Assembly: GCA_947258975.1 (NCBI GenBank)
Contig: CAMYKK010000051.1
Location: 6,209 to 44,887, forward strand
DNA length: 38,679 bases
DNA from: an uncultured Gammaproteobacteria bacterium
GTDB taxonomy: Bacteria; Pseudomonadota; Gammaproteobacteria; Arenicellales; JAANXG01
Direction of reading: 5' to 3'
The translations under genes were made by a program, and so were the position numbers. This document shows positions 34,732-38,679 of this stretch, piece by piece. Numbering within the stretch: the first letter of the stretch is position 1; each line of letters begins with the position of its first letter. The notes under the pieces are model-generated. The model did not search any database and had not been told where the DNA came from. It saw only the letters and a list, made by a program, of their open reading frames with translations.

Positions 34732-34746
34732 GCTACCGCCATGCCT

Positions 34747-34761
34747 GCCCACGTTGTGGGC
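34747..34761 (-). repeat. Perfect hairpin in the leader of the sigma-54 transcript
   Basis: GCCCAC pairs with GTGGGC across a 3-nt loop, about 8 nt into the predicted transcript and 16 nt before GTG 34731. It could affect translation or be a protein-binding dyad. Confidence 0.5.
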
Positions 34762-34779
34762 TGGATCACCTAGCGTCTT

Positions 34780-34796
34780 TGCAATGCGCGTGCCAA
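34780..34796 (-). promoter_or_regulatory. Sigma-54 (-24/-12) promoter
   Basis: On the minus strand the sequence reads TTGGCAC, five bases, TTGCA, with GG and GC exactly ten bases apart. This matches the sigma-54 consensus at all key positions. The predicted start of transcription is near 34769 (G), 38 nt before GTG 34731. It faces the small first gene, the kinase and the rest of the injection-system array. The gene for a sigma-54 activator lies about 600 nt upstream. Confidence 0.88.
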
Positions 34797-35079
34797 TCTG
34801 GGACGCGGCGTAACTCGTTGAAAACGATACTGTCTGGAAATGACCTAGCTTGACGGGTGGATATTTTCAATTGGGAGGATGGACCCGCCGACAGGGGTAA
34901 CTCCTTGATTATTCGGCCATCATCAAGTGATACCCGCTCGGACCAGCGTGGGTTGGCGGTGATCCAGGCAATCTTTAGATAACGGACTCAACACCACCCT
35001 GTATATTGCACCAAGGCGCCCCGCCCCTATTCTTGTGAAGGAATCTGCAACATGGAAGGTCACTTTTTTCTGGGAGAGG

Positions 35080-35099
35080 CACCGGGGGCCACCCCGGTG
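35080..35099. promoter_or_regulatory. Perfect dyad, candidate activator site
   Basis: CACCGGGG and CCCCGGTG flank a 4-base centre. The dyad lies about 290 bp upstream of the sigma-54 promoter, within reach of an enhancer-bound activator. No U-run follows on either strand, which argues against an intrinsic terminator. Confidence 0.4.
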
Positions 35100-35182
35100 T
35101 ATGCCGTTGACAGGGGCGGGACTATCCCGACGCTGGCTCGGTCTTGAACGCCTGGCTTGCGCTTCACTGAGAAAATGGGAGA

Positions 35183-35208
35183 TCAGAGTCAGCAGTCTTT
35201 GACTCTGA
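35183..35208. repeat. REP-like inverted repeat
   Basis: TCAGAGTC and GACTCTGA form a perfect 8-bp inverted repeat around a 10-base spacer, next to a run of C. This form resembles repeats I associate with REP elements and transposase remnants in Gammaproteobacteria. The open frame across it (34,923-35,288) is not credited as a gene. Confidence 0.5.
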
Positions 35209-35391
35209 CCCCCATTCTCTGAATCGATCCAGCGTGGCATCCAGCCACCCGAACTCTTTGCCATAATCCGGGATTCTTGGTGCATCATGTGGGTGAGCGC
35301 ACATACGTGTTGCGCAGCAACTATTTATATGGCCACCGACACTAGGGGGAAGGGTCGCGTTTCGCGGGCGATCGGGGGGATTGCGGCTATT

Positions 35392-36789
35392 TCAGCGTCC
35401 GTTACACCAAATACTCTTATCTATGCCGTGTTTGCCTAACAGTCTTCTCAGGGCACTCCGCTGCGTTCCCGACTGCCTGGCCGCCAAGCTGATGTTCCCC
35501 TTTGTTTCTTCCATCAACCAGCAAAGATAGTCTTTTTCAAAAGTCGCAATAGCATTCAGCTTCAACTCTTTGAGGTTCGCTTGAGCGGGGAACATCGACT
35601 CATTGTCAACGCTCTCGCTGGGTTTCTGTGCTCCCGCTCGTTGCTCGCGTATGGAAATTGTGGAACTCGTGCCGAGAAAGAATTCCTTATGCAGAAGGTT
35701 ATCCAGCTCGCGAACATTACCGGGCCAGGGATAACGCATCATCCACTCCGAGGTTTTCGGACTTAAGCGTTTGTCCGGCTGCCTGTATTGTGCGCTGTAC
35801 TGGCGAATAAAATATTCGGCGAGCAACTTGATATCGCTACCTCGTTCGCGTAACGGTGGTAGTTCTATAAATAAAACATGTAGCCGATAAAAAAGATCGC
35901 GTCTAAATAGTCCTTTCTCGACCAGCGCCGGTAATGAAGCATTGGTGGCGGTAATGATTCGCACGTTTGTCTTTTTGGTTTTCTTACACCCAAGCGACCG
36001 ATACTCTTGATTTTCAAGGAACCGCAACAAAGCGATCTGAGCCTTTTCCGACAACGTATCGACCTCATCGAGAAATAACGTACCGCCTCGAGCTTCAGCG
36101 ACTAAGCCAGGCTGGTTTTCCTTCGCGTCCGTAAACGCCCCTTTTTCATGCCCGAACAACTCGTTTTCTATGAGATTTTCTGGAATGGCCCCGCAATTAA
36201 CCGGCGTAAAGGCATGATCGCGCCGAGCACTGAGGTAATGAATCGCCCGTGAGGCCAATTCTTTACCTGTACCGGTCTCTCCCTCGATCAGAACAGGGGC
36301 TTCACAGAGCGCAAATTTTTTAATTAATTTCAGCGCTTCGACGAAGACCGGTGACCTTCCCAACAGGTTCAAGTCCACGAATTGCTGCAGGAATACAGTC
36401 TCATCGACGGCGTCCGCTTGAACTTGAGGATCACCAAAAGTGTGCCGGAGTCGCATTGCCAATTCATGCTCATGGCATGGCCACCCCAGAAACTCACTGC
36501 AAAGACGCAGCAACCGAACATCCCAATGTCGATCGGCACGACAACATACTCCTAGGACTGCGAATCGTGTGTCTTCTTTCAATAGGGATAGCAACTCTGC
36601 GCTTGGGCAATTCTTACTATTTAGAAGCAAAATGGTCGGCTTGGTATGCGAAGCGGCGCCTTGCTTGACCCAGGCGGCGCCGTCGACGACATTGACCTTG
36701 TAACCTAGACCTTGCACCGCGGTATACAGCGACTCACGACACCAATCCCGCGCAAAGGCCACCAACCTCAGCTGCCGTCGTTTTACCAT
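35392..36789 (-). CDS. Sigma-54-dependent transcriptional activator
   Basis: A 465-residue enhancer-binding protein. Residues 1-115 look like a receiver domain that lacks a clear phospho-acceptor aspartate pocket (ILLLNSKNC at the usual place), as in VpsR-type regulators. The AAA+ domain (about 130-370) has GETGTGKE (160-167), GAFTDA at the sigma-54 contact loop (207-212; usual form GAFTGA), Walker B GGTLFLDEVD (225-234) and the R-finger region FRRDLFYRL. A Fis-type helix-turn-helix (about 415-460) includes NISLAARQSGTQRSALRRLL. It probably activates the sigma-54 promoter at 34780-34796 and thus the injection-system operon. Confidence 0.95.
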   Translation of the reverse strand: MVKRRQLRLVAFARDWCRESLYTAVQGLGYKVNVVDGAAWVKQGAASHTKPTILLLNSKNCPSAELLSLLKEDTRFAVLGVCCRADRHWDVRLLRLCSEFLGWPCHEHELAMRLRHTFGDPQVQADAVDETVFLQQFVDLNLLGRSPVFVEALKLIKKFALCEAPVLIEGETGTGKELASRAIHYLSARRDHAFTPVNCGAIPENLIENELFGHEKGAFTDAKENQPGLVAEARGGTLFLDEVDTLSEKAQIALLRFLENQEYRSLGCKKTKKTNVRIITATNASLPALVEKGLFRRDLFYRLHVLFIELPPLRERGSDIKLLAEYFIRQYSAQYRQPDKRLSPKTSEWMMRYPWPGNVRELDNLLHKEFFLGTSSTISIREQRAGAQKPSESVDNESMFPAQANLKELKLNAIATFEKDYLCWLMEETKGNISLAARQSGTQRSALRRLLGKHGIDKSIWCNGR

Positions 36790-37142
36790 GGTCTTGCACC
36801 GCCCCCGCTATTCAGATGCCGACTAACGAAACATGGTCTTCGCCGTTTACTCAAACCCGTGCGAGCAGAAAGACCCGATCGCACCCAATTCATCAGGTCA
36901 TCAGCGCGCATAATCCATTTCCATTGGTAACTCCAGTAAGAACTCTTAGTTACTGCTTTGCTTGGACGGCATTTCGCGTTTAAACCGCTGACGGTGAGGT
37001 ACGCGGGCGAGGGTCGCGTATGTCTTGGTAGAAAGTTAACAAAAGGTCGAGCTGCACCTCTCGCAGTCTGGGAAACTGCGGTTTCTACTACGGGGTTGGT
37101 CCGGACAACTAGGTCGTCAGGGACACATCCTTCATCCTCCAT
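36783..37142 (-). CDS. Doubtful 119-residue leader reading frame
   Basis: An open frame whose end overlaps the activator's start by 7 nt (ATGGTAA), as coupled genes often do. The product is rich in Arg and Ser and matches no family I know, and the ribosome site (AAGG directly against the ATG) is badly spaced. It could be a true leader gene between the promoter at 37169 and the activator, or untranslated leader. Confidence 0.2.
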   Translation of the reverse strand: MEDEGCVPDDLVVRTNPVVETAVSQTARGAARPFVNFLPRHTRPSPAYLTVSGLNAKCRPSKAVTKSSYWSYQWKWIMRADDLMNWVRSGLSARTGLSKRRRPCFVSRHLNSGGGARPW

Positions 37143-37168
37143 CCTTTCTTTTGAGGAGTAACAATTTC

Positions 37169-37197
37169 CGTATACAGTAATTGTATCATCAAATCAA
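37169..37197 (-). promoter_or_regulatory. Candidate sigma-70 promoter of the activator gene
   Basis: On the minus strand TTGATT, 17 bases, TATACG gives a fair -35/-10 pair about 380 nt upstream of the activator. The inverted repeat ACAATT/AATTGT (37161-37166 and 37179-37184) overlaps the -10 box and could be an operator. Confidence 0.45.
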
Positions 37198-37680
37198 TAC
37201 GTTATTAGAGGCAAGAATTACAGTTTTCAAAAAATTGTGGGCGTCTCGTTACGGTAAATCGAGTTATGTAGGCGCCATTGGTTGGGCAATACAACTTGGT
37301 AATTCTGCCCTAGCACCGGCCGCTCGAGCAGTCCTGTCACCAACGGTGATCCGTCCTACCCTGCCGTTGGATGGAAAGAACTATCCCTCCTGTCGGCTCA
37401 TCCTGTCACACCATCTCTTTGCCCTAGTCGCCAAGCTGATCGGCTCCGGTGGCGCCAGGTCATAGAAGTTCATGATTCAACACGCACAGGTATTGGTTGG
37501 CGACGCTACAGACAATTTTGAGTCCTATTGGGCGGACGCGTCTATGCGCTAGTTCACAAAATCAAGGAGATAAATTCACATTAGATGTTTCGCTGCGGTT
37601 ATTAAAACCCCCAAGCATTGCTAGGTTGTTTTTCTCATACCTGTCCTTACTACATAGAAGTCGTTGGGACCCCATTGATC
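37198..37680. other. Gene-poor border region
   Basis: No gene can be supported. Both strands hold short open frames with protein-like composition (plus strand 37181-37465; minus strand from about 37474, beginning MNFYDLAPPEPISLATRAK and closed by a stop after about 30 codons). This suggests debris of an inserted element, but I could not identify it. Confidence 0.4.
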
Positions 37681-38021
37681 ATGACGGATGGCTTCGAGTT
37701 CTATGAGCGCGTGATCCGTACTCTCTTCGGTGTTGCTTGTACCTACGCACAAGTCATCAAGACCTGGCGGAAAAACCGCGTCACACGAGTGGAGCGTCGA
37801 GCAGTTATCGGCACGACCTCGCGACTGGAGAAGGCGCTCGATAAGTCCGAGGATGTTGCTAGAGGCGATTGCACTGGCAGCTCGAACTCGCGCGTTGTCA
37901 TCACAACTTCATTCGTTGTCATACCGGTTTGCGGTTCGGAAGAGAAGTTCGGACGCCGGCGATGGTCGCCGGTCTACGCGACCGGGTGTGTAGTTTCCGG
38001 GATGTCTTCGCGTTTGCCTAA
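37681..38021 (+). pseudogene. Decayed IS1-like (DDE) transposase fragment
   Basis: The first frame carries TDGFEFYERVIRTLFGVACT and QVIKTWRKNRVTRVERRAVI to LEKALDKSED. From about 37872 the homology continues in a second frame with HWQLELARCHHNFIR, GLRFGREVRTPAMVAGL and FRDVFAF. The catalytic section expected between these parts is missing. The element is therefore broken by at least one deletion and one frameshift. No terminal inverted repeats were identified. Confidence 0.75.
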
Positions 38022-38259
38022 ATCAACAGCGAATGGACGATGCACCGAACGAGCAATCGGTTCAATTAGAGGGGAGTGTCTAGATTATATGATTCCGCTT
38101 AACGAAACCTATCTTAGAAAAATCGTAAAAGAATGGGTCGCCTACTATAACCGATCGAGGCCGCATGCAGCGCTCGGGCCGAGTGTTCCTGATCCGCCGC
38201 CTGGTATCCCCGTATCGATCGGAAATGATCGTCATCGATTGCTGACAAACTTAAAGTGA
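38020..38259 (+). pseudogene. C-terminal fragment of an integrase-core (rve) transposase
   Basis: RAIGSIRGECLDYMIPLNET and WVAYYNRSRPHAALGP match the end of IS3/IS481-type integrase-core transposases, including the glutamate of the DDE triad (GEC). Only about 75 residues are left, fused directly to the preceding IS1-like debris. This junction shows successive insertion and deletion events at the cluster border. The 260 nt that follow hold no gene I can support. Confidence 0.75.
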
Positions 38260-38436
38260 TCTCTGCGCCAATACTGGGTGGACTCCATCATGAGTACGCA
38301 ACCGTCCCGGCTTAAGCGCGACGGCTTTTTTGCGCAGGACAGGTCGTCCCAGTTTGAGTGCGAGGGTTTTTTCGCGGATCACACCGACACCCTGAACCTA
38401 GAATTCGCCATGCACAAGTCAATTTTCTCTTAAAAT

Positions 38437-38518
38437 ATCGTCTATACACGATTTTTAAATTGTTATTTGATCGCATATATACGATTATAGTTATACTTTT
38501 TGATCGTATATAGATGAT
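38437..38518 (+). repeat. Three operator-like repeats spaced exactly 33 bp
   Basis: Three 16-bp imperfect palindromes: ATCGTCTATACACGAT (38437-38452), ATCGCATATATACGAT (38470-38485) and ATCGTATATAGATGAT (38503-38518). Start-to-start distance is 33 bp both times, about three helical turns, so all lie on one DNA face. A promoter-like TTGATC and TTATAC pair (38467-38496) overlaps them. They precede the XRE-type gene and are probably its autoregulatory operators. Confidence 0.7.
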
Positions 38519-38522
38519 TATC

Positions 38523-38679
38523 ATGCGTGCTAAAGACAGGGCAACGGCTCGTAGACAACTCGATAAGCGTCTGAATTCATTGCGAAATAAAGAATTATTC
38601 GCAAGGCCTCCGCGTGGCTGGATTAAGGCCATACGTGAGTCTTTAGGCATGACCACAAGGCAGTTTGCCAAGCGCATTG
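38523..38679 (+). CDS. Mobile mystery protein A (XRE/HTH regulator), truncated by window edge
   Basis: The first 52 residues are visible: MRAKDRATARRQLDKRL, FARPPRGWIKAIRESLGMT and TRQFAKRI. This is the N terminus of the 'mobile mystery protein A' family, an HTH protein usually encoded before a Fic-domain partner (mobile mystery protein B) and thought to act as its antitoxin and repressor. The start at ATG 38523 was chosen by the family's usual N terminus; ATG 38514 in the same frame is possible. The gene faces away from the injection-system cluster and belongs to the adjacent mobile region. Confidence 0.82.
   Translation, partial: MRAKDRATARRQLDKRLNSLRNKELFARPPRGWIKAIRESLGMTTRQFAKRI

Noticed and set aside
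4219-34752. Reading the whole cluster as a type VI secretion system because of the kinase, phosphatase and FHA genes
   Set aside because: No TssJ, TssL, TssM, TssK or ClpV was seen, the sheath is a single-chain type and DUF4255, LysM and DUF4157 proteins are eCIS markers.
34923-35288. Open frame of 121 codons on the minus strand between the activator and the sigma-54 promoter
   Set aside because: It runs through the REP-like inverted repeat and the GC-rich dyad, has no family resemblance and no convincing ribosome site; it looks like chance coding in a regulatory and repeat region.
1-38679. CRISPR arrays, tRNA or rRNA genes
   Set aside because: No regularly spaced direct repeats with spacers and no tRNA- or rRNA-like segments were noticed.

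Overview
The window is dominated by one large minus-strand gene cluster (about 1-36,800, transcribed right to left). It encodes a contractile, phage-tail-like injection system of the extracellular (eCIS/Afp/PVC-like) type. The style of the genes, the sigma-54 control and the flanking mobile-gene remnants suggest a Gram-negative proteobacterium, probably gamma or beta; no rRNA or housekeeping marker is present to settle this.

Structural core (about 9,900-31,000): two sheath proteins, two T4 gp19-type tube proteins, a small assembly-gene pair, a LysM tail protein, gpD-like and gpV-like spike parts, a PAAR tip, a gp25 baseplate protein, two baseplate J/wedge proteins, a gpI-like protein, a candidate fibre or baseplate accessory, a DUF4255 tail-cap protein and an Afp15-type AAA+ ATPase. 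Two DUF4157 genes also occur, as is typical of eCIS cargo. One is broken (28,044-28,399) and one runs off the left edge. No T6SS membrane complex (TssJLM) and no ClpV is seen. A conventional helical tape measure is not evident; an 839-residue low-complexity protein sits where an inner-tube or length-control component could lie.

Signalling layer: the core is bracketed by genes like those of the T6SS threonine-phosphorylation pathway. On the promoter-proximal side lie a tail-anchored Ser/Thr kinase, a zinc-ribbon FHA protein and a membrane FHA protein. On the distal side lie a VWA-FHA membrane protein, a membrane PP2C phosphatase with a coiled-coil ectodomain, a second Ser/Thr kinase with a large repeat-containing ectodomain, and a 1103-residue polytopic membrane protein. 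Together they look like a trans-envelope sensing circuit attached to a contractile injection system.

Control: a sigma-54 activator gene (35,392-36,789) lies at the head of the cluster. A consensus-matching -24/-12 promoter (34,780-34,796) faces the first gene of the array.

Right flank (37,198-38,679): debris of at least two transposase genes, then a truncated plus-strand gene for a 'mobile mystery protein A' XRE regulator. It is preceded by three operator-like repeats spaced exactly 33 bp apart.
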